A stretch of DNA of 64,000 nucleotides, taken from contig VHCJ01000004.1 of assembly GCA_016871755.1 (NCBI GenBank), forward strand, positions 124,001 to 188,000. Reading direction: 5' to 3'. How positions within the stretch are numbered: the first letter of the stretch is position 1; each line of letters opens with the position of its first letter. Under the pieces are notes generated by a model. That model saw only the letters and a list, made by a program, of their open reading frames with translations, was not told the DNA's origin and did no database searches. Positions 47,709 through 56,120 of this stretch are shown in pieces. Made by a program: the position numbers and the translations under genes. Source of the DNA: Verrucomicrobiota bacterium. GTDB lineage: Bacteria > Verrucomicrobiota > Verrucomicrobiia > Opitutales > Opitutaceae.

Positions 47709-48911
47709 TCAGCGCGGGCCTCCCGGCCGCCCGCGAAGCTCGCGCATCCAGTCGAGCAATTCGGTGGCGTGTGCGCTCCATCCGCGAGCCGGACGAGCAA
47801 GGGCCGCCTCCGCGAGCGCCTGTCGCCGGCCGGGCTGGGTCAGGAGGGTGCGCAAGGCGTCCGCCATAGAAGGCGCATCGACGTGTTCCAGCGTGAAGCA
47901 TCCGCCGCCGCGGGCGGCCTCGCCCAGCGCGCCACGTCCCGAGCATACGCACGGTTTCCCGTACCCCACGCTTTCGAGCACAGGCAGGCCGAAGCCTTCC
48001 ATCAGCGAGGGATAAACCGTGAACGCGCACTCATGGTAGGCCGCATTCAGCGCCCGCTCATCGAGGGGACCGTCATAGCGGAGCGCCCGCCCCCGTTGCT
48101 GCAGGCGACGAATTTCCGTGAGCACCGTTTTGCCAGTCTCCGCCTGCGCGAACCCGACGAGCCGGAGCTCGAACGCCACCCCCTCCGCCCAAAGGACCTC
48201 GGCCGCCTCGAGGAGCGACCGGTGATTCTTGCGACCCTCGATGCTCCCCACGGAGAGGACCACGGGGACCCGCGTCGTCCGGGCAAGGACACGGTCGCGC
48301 GCGGGCGGATCCGCCGCCAGGGGAATCGTCGCGACCGGGGGCGGAGTCGGGACGCGGAGCCAGCGCCACCAGTCGACCAGCGCATCGTGCGAGTCGCGGG
48401 ACACGGCGGCGACGCCGTCGAACGCGAGCAGTTGTTGAAGGTAGAGCGGGAAGCGCGCCACCGTGTTCCGCGGCGAGAGCTCCGGCAGACGAAGGGCGAT
48501 CGCGTCGTGGAACAGGGCCACCTTGGGCCCCTTCACCGCGGACAGCAAGCGAGGCAGAGCCTGTCCGACCGCCGCGGAAAAGATCTCAGGCACGATCAGC
48601 TGGGCGTCCGTCGGCAGCGCGGGCGGGGCCGCGCCCCGCAGGCGCTCGGACCAGCCGCGGAGACGAAGGCCGAGCGGCCACGATGCACCGCGGGCGCGTC
48701 CGGGATCGTCGTTGGCCAGCGCCGTCGTCTCACGCTCCCCGAGGACCCGCCAGCGTCGACCGAAGGGATCCCATGTGATCGCCTGCGTTCGCTCCGGTCC
48801 GGTCAGCCCCGACACCGCGCGGGTCAGGGAGCGACAGACCCGCTGCACGCCGGTCCGGGCCCGCGTGTGGCTGGTGTGGCTGAGGTCAACAAGCGTCAAC
48901 GGGCTTTCCAC
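47709..48911 (-). CDS. GT4-family glycosyltransferase (paralogue of 45426-46472)
   Basis: A 400-residue GT-B enzyme with N-terminal LTLVDLSHTSHTRARTGVQRVCRSL and donor domain LSVGSIEGRKNHRSLLEAAEVLW and YPSLMEGFGLPVLESVGYGKPCVC. The likely start is GTG 48911 (VESPLTLVDL): it overlaps the upstream gene stop by 16 nt, and further upstream the frame runs through that gene's coding region with Arg/Gly-rich, non-homologous sequence. It is 43 bp before the alpha-oxoamine synthase start. The paralogy with 45426-46472 suggests they add similar sugars. Confidence 0.87.
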   Translation of the reverse strand: MESPLTLVDLSHTSHTRARTGVQRVCRSLTRAVSGLTGPERTQAITWDPFGRRWRVLGERETTALANDDPGRARGASWPLGLRLRGWSERLRGAAPPALPTDAQLIVPEIFSAAVGQALPRLLSAVKGPKVALFHDAIALRLPELSPRNTVARFPLYLQQLLAFDGVAAVSRDSHDALVDWWRWLRVPTPPPVATIPLAADPPARDRVLARTTRVPVVLSVGSIEGRKNHRSLLEAAEVLWAEGVAFELRLVGFAQAETGKTVLTEIRRLQQRGRALRYDGPLDERALNAAYHECAFTVYPSLMEGFGLPVLESVGYGKPCVCSGRGALGEAARGGGCFTLEHVDAPSMADALRTLLTQPGRRQALAEAALARPARGWSAHATELLDWMRELRGRPGGPR

Positions 48912-50518
48912 GGAATCTTCTCCTGCAGTGCCAGCGTCTCCAAGCGGCGCCGGTATAGCGTGCCGACGGCGAGGGGCGAGAAGCGTTCCTCGATCCGGCG
49001 CCGAGCCGCCGCTCCGATCTGTTCCCGCAGCGCGTGGTCCTCCACCACGCGACACATCTGGCGCGCGGCAGCGGCGAGGTCGGGTTCCGCCCACCGCTGG
49101 CCGCGGCGGTAGGGGCCGTGATCTTCCGTGAGTTCCACCTCCACCGCCGGCACGGGAAGGGCGGTGGACGCATCCGCGAATTCCGTGGTGGCGGACCAGT
49201 CCGTCGTGATGACCGGCTTGCCCAGATACATGGCCTCGGCGACCGCCAGACCGAAACCCTCGGCGCGATGGAGGCTGACGTAGCAGTCGCACGCCGCCTG
49301 CAGCGCGGTCAGGTCCGTGCGATCCAAGGCCCGTGCGATGAGGTGTGAGGCGGGCAGGGTGGTCAGGCGGTCGCGGAGTTGCTCCAGCTCGTCGGGATTA
49401 CCCTCGGCGGAGTGGACCTTGACCACCAGCCCGGCACCACGGTCGGCGAGGCCGCTCATGCGGAACGCCTCAATCGCCGCCTGCGGGTTCTTGCGGGCCG
49501 AATAGCTGTTCAGGTCGTAGAGGACGAGGAACAGGAATCCGTTGAGCGGCAGTCCCAGTCGGGAGCGGAGCGTGGCGGTGGGATCCTCTGGACGCGCGAA
49601 TGCGACCGCGTGGGGCATGGTCAGCACGGGCAGGGGCGACTTGGCCGCGATCGCGCGCCGGGCGAACTCGCTGGGGCACCAGATCTCATCGAAGCAGCCG
49701 AAAGCGGGCAGCCACGCATCGGGGAACTCCGGCAACTCCCATGCCCAATATCCGATCAGGTAGCGTCCCGAACGGAAGGCCCTGCCGTGGTGGTGCTCAA
49801 GGTCGCGGCTCGCGGGAGGATCCACGTGGACGACCGTCACCGGGTGTTCGGGATCAGTCCGGAGACGGGAGGCAAGGGTCTGGTCGTGGCGGGGATTCTT
49901 GCACGGCAGACGCAGGTCGATGGGCGTCACGGCAAGGCCGGCCGCATCGGCCGCTCGCACCATGCACCGCGCGCTCTCGCCGATGCCGAGGTGCGCGGTG
50001 ACGAAGCCCGCGACGTTCAAGCCGAAAGCCAATCGCTCGCGGACGAAGGAGCCATCGAGGCGGAGATCGCCCGGCGTGAAGTCGTAGAGGGTGCGCCCGG
50101 CGCCGTCCGCGATGCGGAGGAGACGGAGGCGTCGGTTGCGTTCCTGCCGTCGGTACGGCTGGAGGGCGGCAAGTCCGGTGACCCGGCCCAACCACGCGAG
50201 GGCATTCGGCCGAGTCACCCCGAGCAGAGTGAGGGACAGTTCCACCCCGTCCGCATGGTCGCGGGAGAGGGGGAGGGAGAGCGCCCAAGGTCCTGCGTTC
50301 CGGATCGCCAGCCGTCGGGCGTGCCCGGCGGCGCGGATGCGCAGGCCGAGGGAGGCGGGCGAGCCGTCACCGGCAAGGAGAGTGCCCTCGAGTTGCAGCG
50401 AGTCGACGCCGCGGAGCGGCGGGATGCGGATCGTGGCCGCTTCCCGCACCCACGCGCCGGGGCCCCCGTCAAAGAAGAGACCGGCCGAGCGGCGAGAGGG
50501 GCGGGCGGGGAGAAACAT
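48896..50518 (-). CDS. Glycosyltransferase with N-terminal beta-rich domain
   Basis: A 540-residue protein. Residues 1-110 are beta-rich and hydrophobic-alternating (ATIRIPPLRG, SLQLEGTLLAG, LGLRIRAAG), probably a carbohydrate- or membrane-proximal module. From about residue 165 it is a GT4-type GT-B enzyme: FGLNVAGFVTAHLGIGESARCMVRAADAAG, RYLIGYWAWELPEFPDAW, CPSEFARRAI, LVLYDLNSYSARKNPQAAIEAFRMSG, VSLHRAEGFGLAVAEAMYLGKPVITT. This matches a group that often sits in LPS/exopolysaccharide loci. I chose ATG 50518; upstream in-frame sequence to 50701 is Arg-rich. The 3' end overlaps the next gene. Confidence 0.85.
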   Translation of the reverse strand: MFLPARPSRRSAGLFFDGGPGAWVREAATIRIPPLRGVDSLQLEGTLLAGDGSPASLGLRIRAAGHARRLAIRNAGPWALSLPLSRDHADGVELSLTLLGVTRPNALAWLGRVTGLAALQPYRRQERNRRLRLLRIADGAGRTLYDFTPGDLRLDGSFVRERLAFGLNVAGFVTAHLGIGESARCMVRAADAAGLAVTPIDLRLPCKNPRHDQTLASRLRTDPEHPVTVVHVDPPASRDLEHHHGRAFRSGRYLIGYWAWELPEFPDAWLPAFGCFDEIWCPSEFARRAIAAKSPLPVLTMPHAVAFARPEDPTATLRSRLGLPLNGFLFLVLYDLNSYSARKNPQAAIEAFRMSGLADRGAGLVVKVHSAEGNPDELEQLRDRLTTLPASHLIARALDRTDLTALQAACDCYVSLHRAEGFGLAVAEAMYLGKPVITTDWSATTEFADASTALPVPAVEVELTEDHGPYRRGQRWAEPDLAAAARQMCRVVEDHALREQIGAAARRRIEERFSPLAVGTLYRRRLETLALQEKIPWKAR

Positions 50519-50755
50519 GGTCCGGGAAATCGCGACGGGAAACTCGCCGACGCTGGTCGCCCGGTCGCCGCGTGGCAAAGCTTTCCGCCGATCGGAGCCC
50601 TCAGGCGAGGCCGTCCGAGTTTCCACCGCCGCCCTTCGCGCACGCGCGCCCGACCCCGGCGCATGTCGCCGCGGTCGACTGCCCATACGGGCGACCCGCA
50701 CCCAAGGGCGCGGGCTCGGGCGGACGCGTCCCCGGAGGCGAATGCGCCCCCGGCA

Positions 50756-51763
50756 TCAGGGTGTGGACGGCGCGCGCTTCGCCCGACCTCGCCACACCAG
50801 CAGCGTGAGGCCGCCGACGAGGCTGCAGGCGAGGGTCGTGACCCACACAGCGGTCGCAAGGAGCAGAGCCGGCTCGCGGGTGGCCCCGGAGGCGGAGACG
50901 AGGCCCAGCGCTCCCAGCGTGGCGAGAAGCGTGCCCTCGCGGACGCCGTGCCCGCCGATGCTGATCGGAAGGACGGTCACAACATAGGCCGCCGCAGCCG
51001 CCACGCTGCACTCCAGGAACGGCAGGGGGAGTCCGACTGCCTTGGCGAGCAGCGAGATTGACACGAAGTCGACCCCCCAGATCACCACGCTCCAAAAGAG
51101 GGCCAGACCATGGCGGAGCGGCTGCGTGAGGGTGCGTTCGCGGAGCATCGCGAGGATGGCGATGCGATCCCGACCGACGCGGCGCTGCAGAGGCTCGGGC
51201 CAGCGGTGAGCCGGCCAGGCGAGTCCAATGGACAGCGGGACGGCGAGGGCGGCGATGCCAAGGAGTGCAAGCGCGGAGAGCGACTCGACGCCGCGGTCCC
51301 GAGCCGGGTCCGGTCCAAGCGCCACGAGGAAACCCGCACAGAGCCCGAACAGGACGAGCAAACCCATGACGCGATCCATCGCGAGGCTGCCGAGCGCGGC
51401 GGCCTTGTGGTGGGGAAAGTCGCGAACCGCGTAGAACGCACGCGCCGCATCGCCTCCGACCCCGCCGATGAGCAGCGAATTGTAGAAGCCGCCGATCCAC
51501 GAGACCGCTTGGGTCCAACCGTGGCGGGCCTCCAGCCCCTGCGCGCGAAGCAAGAGGTGCCAGCGCAGTCCGTGGAGTGGATAGGCAATGGCGGCGAAGA
51601 GCACGCCCGCGATCGCCAGGTCCCAACGCACCGGGGCCGGCAGGCGGGAGAGTTCACGCCAGTCAATCAGCACAAGGAAGAGCACCACCAGACCCGCGGA
51701 AAAGACGGTGCGCAGGGCGCGACCCAGCGGGCCGTTGAGGAAAGTGAGCAAGGGACGGAACAC
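50756..51763 (-). CDS. Flippase-like integral membrane protein (LPG_synthase_TM/UPF0104)
   Basis: A 335-residue membrane protein with about 8 helices. Family signatures are YPLHGLRWHLLLRAQ, the SLLIGGVGGDAARAFYAVR region (conserved GGxGGDxxRA), ALGSLAMDRVMGLLVLF and LPISIGGHGVREGTLL. The family includes AglD-type and the transmembrane half of MprF, which flip or handle lipid-linked substrates. It opens the - strand glycosyltransferase operon, 237 bp upstream of the next start, and faces the + strand methyltransferase. A role in lipid export across the inner membrane is inference. Confidence 0.85.
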   Translation of the reverse strand: MFRPLLTFLNGPLGRALRTVFSAGLVVLFLVLIDWRELSRLPAPVRWDLAIAGVLFAAIAYPLHGLRWHLLLRAQGLEARHGWTQAVSWIGGFYNSLLIGGVGGDAARAFYAVRDFPHHKAAALGSLAMDRVMGLLVLFGLCAGFLVALGPDPARDRGVESLSALALLGIAALAVPLSIGLAWPAHRWPEPLQRRVGRDRIAILAMLRERTLTQPLRHGLALFWSVVIWGVDFVSISLLAKAVGLPLPFLECSVAAAAAYVVTVLPISIGGHGVREGTLLATLGALGLVSASGATREPALLLATAVWVTTLACSLVGGLTLLVWRGRAKRAPSTP

Positions 51764-51864
51764 GTTCGGGACGGAGGCCGCTTCGAGTCAGGATGCAGTG
51801 GTCCCGAACGTGCCGGCAATGGTTAATCTTGCCGTCACGGCGGGGGCGCGGGCATCGTCGCCGG

Positions 51865-52611
51865 ATGCAGATCGAGGAGTACCGGCGCTTGGCGGAGGTC
51901 GAAGACCGCCATTGTTATTTCCGTTCGCTGCATGCGCACGTGGCGCGGGAATTGCGGAGCCGTCACGCGGTCGACGCCGACGTGGAGGCCATTGATGCCG
52001 GTTGCGGGACGGGTGGCTTCATCGGTCGGATGAAGCGGACGCTCCCGTCGTGGCACTGGTCGGGCATCGATTTCATGCCGCTCGCCTGTGAACTCGCTCG
52101 CCGACGCGTTCCGCAAGCGACGATCCGGGAGGCTTCCGTCACGGAACTTCCGTTTGCCGATGCCTCCTTCGCGGTGGTCACGGCGCTGGATGTAATCACG
52201 CAGGTCCCGTATCCCGGAGCAGCGGCTCAAGCTTTTGCTGAACTCCGCCGCGTGCTCAAACCGGGCGGTACCGTGGTGATCAACGCCGCGGCCTACCGTT
52301 GGCTCTGGTCCTACCACGACGAGGCCTGCCAGACGCAGCACCGCTTCGCGGCCGCGGAACTGCTGGAACTGGCGCGGGTGGCCGGTCTGGTCCCGGTGCG
52401 GCTTACCCACTGGAACGCGCTGACGCTCCCGCTGGTCGTGGTCCGGCGGAAGCTTCTCGCCCGGCCGGCCTCGGGGAGCGACGTGCAACCGCTCCCGTGG
52501 GTGCTCGATCGAGCCGTGGGAGCCGTGATGGCGCTGGAGCATGCTTGGCTTCGACTTGGCGGCAACTGGCGCTGGGGATCATCGCTGCTCTTGGTGGCCA
52601 CGCGTCCCTGA
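51865..52611 (+). CDS. Class I SAM-dependent methyltransferase
   Basis: A 248-residue methyltransferase. HCYFRSLHAHVARELR precedes motif I AIDAGCGTGGFIGRM, followed by the acidic GIDFMPLACELARRR, VTELPFADASFAVVTALDVITQVPYPG and LRRVLKPGGTVVINAAAYRWLWSYHDEACQTQHRF, the last part resembling the ubiE/sugar-methyltransferase class. ATG 51865 gives the natural IEEYRRLAEVEDRHCYF start; the frame back to 51793 is unrelated. It opens the + strand block with the large membrane protein 272 bp downstream. The acceptor is unknown. Confidence 0.85.
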   Translation: MQIEEYRRLAEVEDRHCYFRSLHAHVARELRSRHAVDADVEAIDAGCGTGGFIGRMKRTLPSWHWSGIDFMPLACELARRRVPQATIREASVTELPFADASFAVVTALDVITQVPYPGAAAQAFAELRRVLKPGGTVVINAAAYRWLWSYHDEACQTQHRFAAAELLELARVAGLVPVRLTHWNALTLPLVVVRRKLLARPASGSDVQPLPWVLDRAVGAVMALEHAWLRLGGNWRWGSSLLLVATRP

Positions 52612-52883
52612 GCGGTTCCCGAGGCAGGTTGGCGTGTCGCGGGCTGACTGCGGCAGTCGCATGCGGCGCGGATGCTTGGGCACAAACGATGTCCGCGCGG
52701 GTCGCGGGGCTGCCCGCGCTTCGGGTCCGCGGGGGCAACTGCGGAGGTCACGGCCGATGGACGAGGGGACAGCGAAGGACGCTGCAGACGGCGATCATCC
52801 GACTCGGTCAGAGGGTCTTCCGACGCGGCAGTTTCCGCTTTCATCGGCCCGGCGGATCGGGCACGTTCAACGAGGACCCCTCC
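52612..52883. other. 272-bp intergenic region before the large membrane gene
   Basis: The gap lies between the methyltransferase stop and the ATG at 52884. The same reading frame as the downstream gene is open all the way through, but its translation here is Arg/Gly-rich with no recognisable domain and no hydrophobic start, so I treat it as non-coding. I see no hairpin or repeat of note. Confidence 0.4.
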
Positions 52884-55088
52884 ATGACTTTTTTCGCGGC
52901 CGCGTTTGCGCTCGTCCTCAGCGTGCTCTTGTGGGGCCTCGGATTCGCTTGGCTGGCGACGCCGCGGCGCTGGCGGATGCTTTGGCCCTTGTTCATCGCT
53001 CCCTGCGGCGTGGCCCTGCAGATGGGCGTGGTTTGGGTCGGCGTCCACACGCCACTGGCGGGAACCGACGCCTATGCGCCGGCGGCGTGGTCCGTGCCGC
53101 TGCTCCTCCTCGCGCTGGCGGTGTGGCGCGGCGGGCGCGCGGGCTGGACGTCACTCCGGCGGTACTCCGGTGTCGCGGCCGTGATGCTGGCCACGCTGCT
53201 GCTTCTGGCGGACGCGATGTCGTCGGCGTCACGACGATTGACCTCCTTCTCGCTGGGAAGCTGCGATGCGGCCGACTATGCGGCGGGTGCGCGGGTGCTG
53301 AAGGAGTTCGCCGCCAGTGATCGGGGCGGATTCCTCGGGCTGACCGAGGTGGTGCGAATCATGTCGGTCGACAACTTTGTCGACTATTGGATCCGGCTCA
53401 ATCACTTCGCTCCCTCCGCCCTCGCGGCGTTGAGCGGATCGTTACTCGGCTACGAGCCGTACCAGATCATTTCCCTGCTCGGCGGCGTGCTCCTGGTGCT
53501 CGGCGTCCCGATGGCATTCCTGATGGCGCGATCGGCTCTCCGCATGCGTCAGGCCGGCGCGCTCGCCGTCGCCGGGGTGTACGGCTTCTCTCCGCTTTTG
53601 TGGTATGCCGTCGCGCACGTCGCGCTGAGTCAACTGGTGGCGGCGATCGCGCTCGCGCTCATCACCTGGAGCGGCGTGATGTTGTGGCGAGGGACGGTCG
53701 GTTGGAGGCGCGCGGTGATGTTCGCACCCCTTTTGGCGACCGGCTACGCTCTGGTGCTCGGGGCCTACAACTTCATGATCGTGTTCTGCCTCCTGCCGGT
53801 GGCGGCCTATGCGGTCGGTTGGACGATCTGGTCCGGGCGCTATGCGCGCATCCTGCGCTGGTTTGCCGCGATGGCGGCGCCGCTCGCGCTCGCGGCCGCA
53901 CTCATGCCCGAGCGCGTCGCCGGTCTCGTTGAGCGCTTCCTGCTGTTGCGGCAGTACGACTTTGGCTGGAGGATCCCGGCACTCTCGCCGGAAGGCTGGA
54001 TGGGCATGGTGGGCGGAGTGCTCCTGCAGGGCTATGCGCCGTGGGTCCGCTGGACCCTTTCCGTGTTCGTGGTGCTGGCTTTCCTTCTCGCGGTGGTGGC
54101 GGCGTTTCGGCGTCGGCGGGATACGGGCTTCCTCGCGCTCTGCCTCACGGTCCCGGTTCTCGCCGGTTACGTGATCCTGCTGCTGCAGGCGCGGAGCCAG
54201 GGAACCAACGCCAGCTACGATGCCTACAAGCTCCTCGCGGCCTTTTACCCCGTAGTGCTGCCCGGCCTCGGGCTCGCGTTGGCGACGCTCACGCCAAAGG
54301 TCTCGCTTCGGTCGGGGCTTCTCGCCGTCTTCGCTCTGGGTCTCCTCGGTGCGAACGTCGTCGGCTCTTGGCGCTTTGCCGAGCGACTCCGCAATCCTCC
54401 CTACCTCGTGGATCGCGGCCTCGCGGCCCTTCAGTTGGTGGAGCAGCGGCCTGAGGTCACCTCGATCAATCTTCGCATCAATGACTTCTGGATGCGGTTC
54501 TGGGCCCACTCGTTTCTCCTCCGCAAACCTCACTACTTTCCCTCCCACACCTACGAAGCGCGGTTGAACACGGAATTGCGCGGAGAGTGGGACCTGATCG
54601 GTGGGCTGATCACCATCACCCTTCCGCCGGGCGAAGTTCCCGTGCCTTCCGAACGGCCGTTTTCCCTCATCCCGCAGCAAAGCGACTTCGCCATCCGGGC
54701 GCGGATCGGCGAGGGCTGGTACGAGCGGGAGCAGATTCCGCGCGCCAACACCCGCTGGCGCTGGACCACGGGAGACGCGGAACTCGTGATCGATAATCTA
54801 CAATCCCGGCCGCTCGACATCGGCTTCCGGTTCCAAGCTCGCAGCCTCGTTTCGCGTGAACTCGAAGTGTGGGTCGACGGCCGGCGGCGTCGGACGGCGC
54901 AAATCGGCACCGACTTGGCCTGGATCGAGGTCCCCTCGGTGCGGATCGCGCCCGGAACGACCACCGTGGAACTGCGTTCCCCCACGGCGCCGACCTTCGC
55001 CGGACCGAACGACCGGCGCCCGCTCGGCTTCGCCGCCTATGGGATCGAGGTGAAAGTCTTGCGTGACCCCGATCCGGGGGGCGAATAA
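52884..55088 (+). CDS. Large polytopic membrane protein, possible GT-C-like glycosyltransferase
   Basis: A 734-residue inner-membrane protein. Hydrophobic helices run from residue 1 to about 465 (for example FALVLSVLLWGLGFAWLA, ALAVAGVYGFSPLLWYAVAHVAL, FVVLALAF-like stretches), probably 12 or so, with a loop near 120-170 (SCDAADYAAGARVLKEFAASDRGG) holding acidic residues and a C-terminal beta-rich domain of about 240 residues (WVDGRRRRTAQIGTDLAWIEVPSVRI). The layout is that of bacterial GT-C or O-antigen-type membrane proteins, but I recognise no signature motif. ATG 52884 is the first start of the hydrophobic N terminus. TAATG joins it to the epimerase gene. Confidence 0.65.
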   Translation: MTFFAAAFALVLSVLLWGLGFAWLATPRRWRMLWPLFIAPCGVALQMGVVWVGVHTPLAGTDAYAPAAWSVPLLLLALAVWRGGRAGWTSLRRYSGVAAVMLATLLLLADAMSSASRRLTSFSLGSCDAADYAAGARVLKEFAASDRGGFLGLTEVVRIMSVDNFVDYWIRLNHFAPSALAALSGSLLGYEPYQIISLLGGVLLVLGVPMAFLMARSALRMRQAGALAVAGVYGFSPLLWYAVAHVALSQLVAAIALALITWSGVMLWRGTVGWRRAVMFAPLLATGYALVLGAYNFMIVFCLLPVAAYAVGWTIWSGRYARILRWFAAMAAPLALAAALMPERVAGLVERFLLLRQYDFGWRIPALSPEGWMGMVGGVLLQGYAPWVRWTLSVFVVLAFLLAVVAAFRRRRDTGFLALCLTVPVLAGYVILLLQARSQGTNASYDAYKLLAAFYPVVLPGLGLALATLTPKVSLRSGLLAVFALGLLGANVVGSWRFAERLRNPPYLVDRGLAALQLVEQRPEVTSINLRINDFWMRFWAHSFLLRKPHYFPSHTYEARLNTELRGEWDLIGGLITITLPPGEVPVPSERPFSLIPQQSDFAIRARIGEGWYEREQIPRANTRWRWTTGDAELVIDNLQSRPLDIGFRFQARSLVSRELEVWVDGRRRRTAQIGTDLAWIEVPSVRIAPGTTTVELRSPTAPTFAGPNDRRPLGFAAYGIEVKVLRDPDPGGE

Positions 55089-56113
55089 TGAGGTCCATGC
55101 CGCCAGCGAAGCCGAGCCACTCCGCCGCAGTCGATCGCGCCTTCCGGGGGCGGCATGCGCTCATCACGGGCGGTTTGGGCTTTATTGGGTCGAACCTTGC
55201 CCGGCGATTGGTGCGGGCGGGCGCCAAGGTCACGGTGGTGGATTCCCTCATCCCGGAGTACGGGGGCAATCTGCGGAATCTCGCCGGACTCGAACGCCAC
55301 GTCCAGGTCAACGTGTCGGATGTCCGGGACCGTCACTCCCTGCCGGTGTTCGTGCGGGGCAAGGATTACCTTTTCAACTTGGCCGGGCAGACGAGTCACA
55401 TGGACTCGATGGTGGACCCGGAGACGGACCTTGAGATCAATGCCCGGGCCCAATTATCCATCCTCGAGGCCTGTCGTCGGCACGCTCCCGGCATCCGCGT
55501 TGTGTTTGCGAGCACCCGGCAGCTGTATGGCCGGCCGGACTTTCTACCCGTGACGGAGGAGCATCCGCTGCGTCCGGTTGACGTCAACGGCATCAACAAG
55601 CTCGCCGGCGAGCAGTATCACCTCCTGTACCATCACGTGCACGGGATCCGGAGCACCGTGCTCCGTCTCACCAACACGATCGGGCCGCGGATGCGCATCA
55701 AGGATGCGCGGCAGACCTTCCTCGGCGTGTGGATCCGGGCGTTGCTGGAGGACCGGCCGCTGGAGGTCTGGGGTGGCGAGCAACTCCGCGACTTCACCTA
55801 CGTGGATGATTGCGTGGATGCGCTCCTGCGGGCCGGCGCGGCCGAGTCGGCGGCCGGGGAGGTTTTCAACCTCGGCGGACCGCCGCCGGTGTCGCTGCGG
55901 GAACTGGCGGCGATGCTGGTTGAGGTGAACGGGGGCGGTCGATTCGAGATTCGGGCGTTCCCCGCGGAGCGCCGGAAGATTGACATTGGCGGCTTCCATG
56001 CCGACTGGGGGAAGATCGAGCGGGTGCTGGGTTGGCGGCCGAGGACGAGCCTCCGCGTGGCGCTCCGGCGGACGCTTGCGTATTACCGGCGCGAGCGGGC
56101 ACACTACCTTTGA
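55088..56113 (+). CDS. NAD-dependent sugar-nucleotide epimerase/dehydratase
   Basis: A 341-residue extended SDR. The NAD motif ITGGLGFIGSNLARR, DSL after beta-2, NLAGQTSHMDSM, FASTRQLYGRP, LRLTNTIGPRMRIKD and FTYVDDCVDALLRA are typical of GalE/WbpP-like enzymes that act on nucleotide sugars. The usual YxxxK is altered: the lysine is K171 in DVNGINKLAGEQYHLLYH, with Asn167 where Tyr should be. Some epimerase-like groups show this NGINK form, but the chemistry may differ from GalE. It overlaps the preceding stop by 1 nt and is followed within 7 bp by GT2. Confidence 0.88.
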   Translation: MRSMPPAKPSHSAAVDRAFRGRHALITGGLGFIGSNLARRLVRAGAKVTVVDSLIPEYGGNLRNLAGLERHVQVNVSDVRDRHSLPVFVRGKDYLFNLAGQTSHMDSMVDPETDLEINARAQLSILEACRRHAPGIRVVFASTRQLYGRPDFLPVTEEHPLRPVDVNGINKLAGEQYHLLYHHVHGIRSTVLRLTNTIGPRMRIKDARQTFLGVWIRALLEDRPLEVWGGEQLRDFTYVDDCVDALLRAGAAESAAGEVFNLGGPPPVSLRELAAMLVEVNGGGRFEIRAFPAERRKIDIGGFHADWGKIERVLGWRPRTSLRVALRRTLAYYRRERAHYL

Positions 56114-56120
56114 ACCGGCG

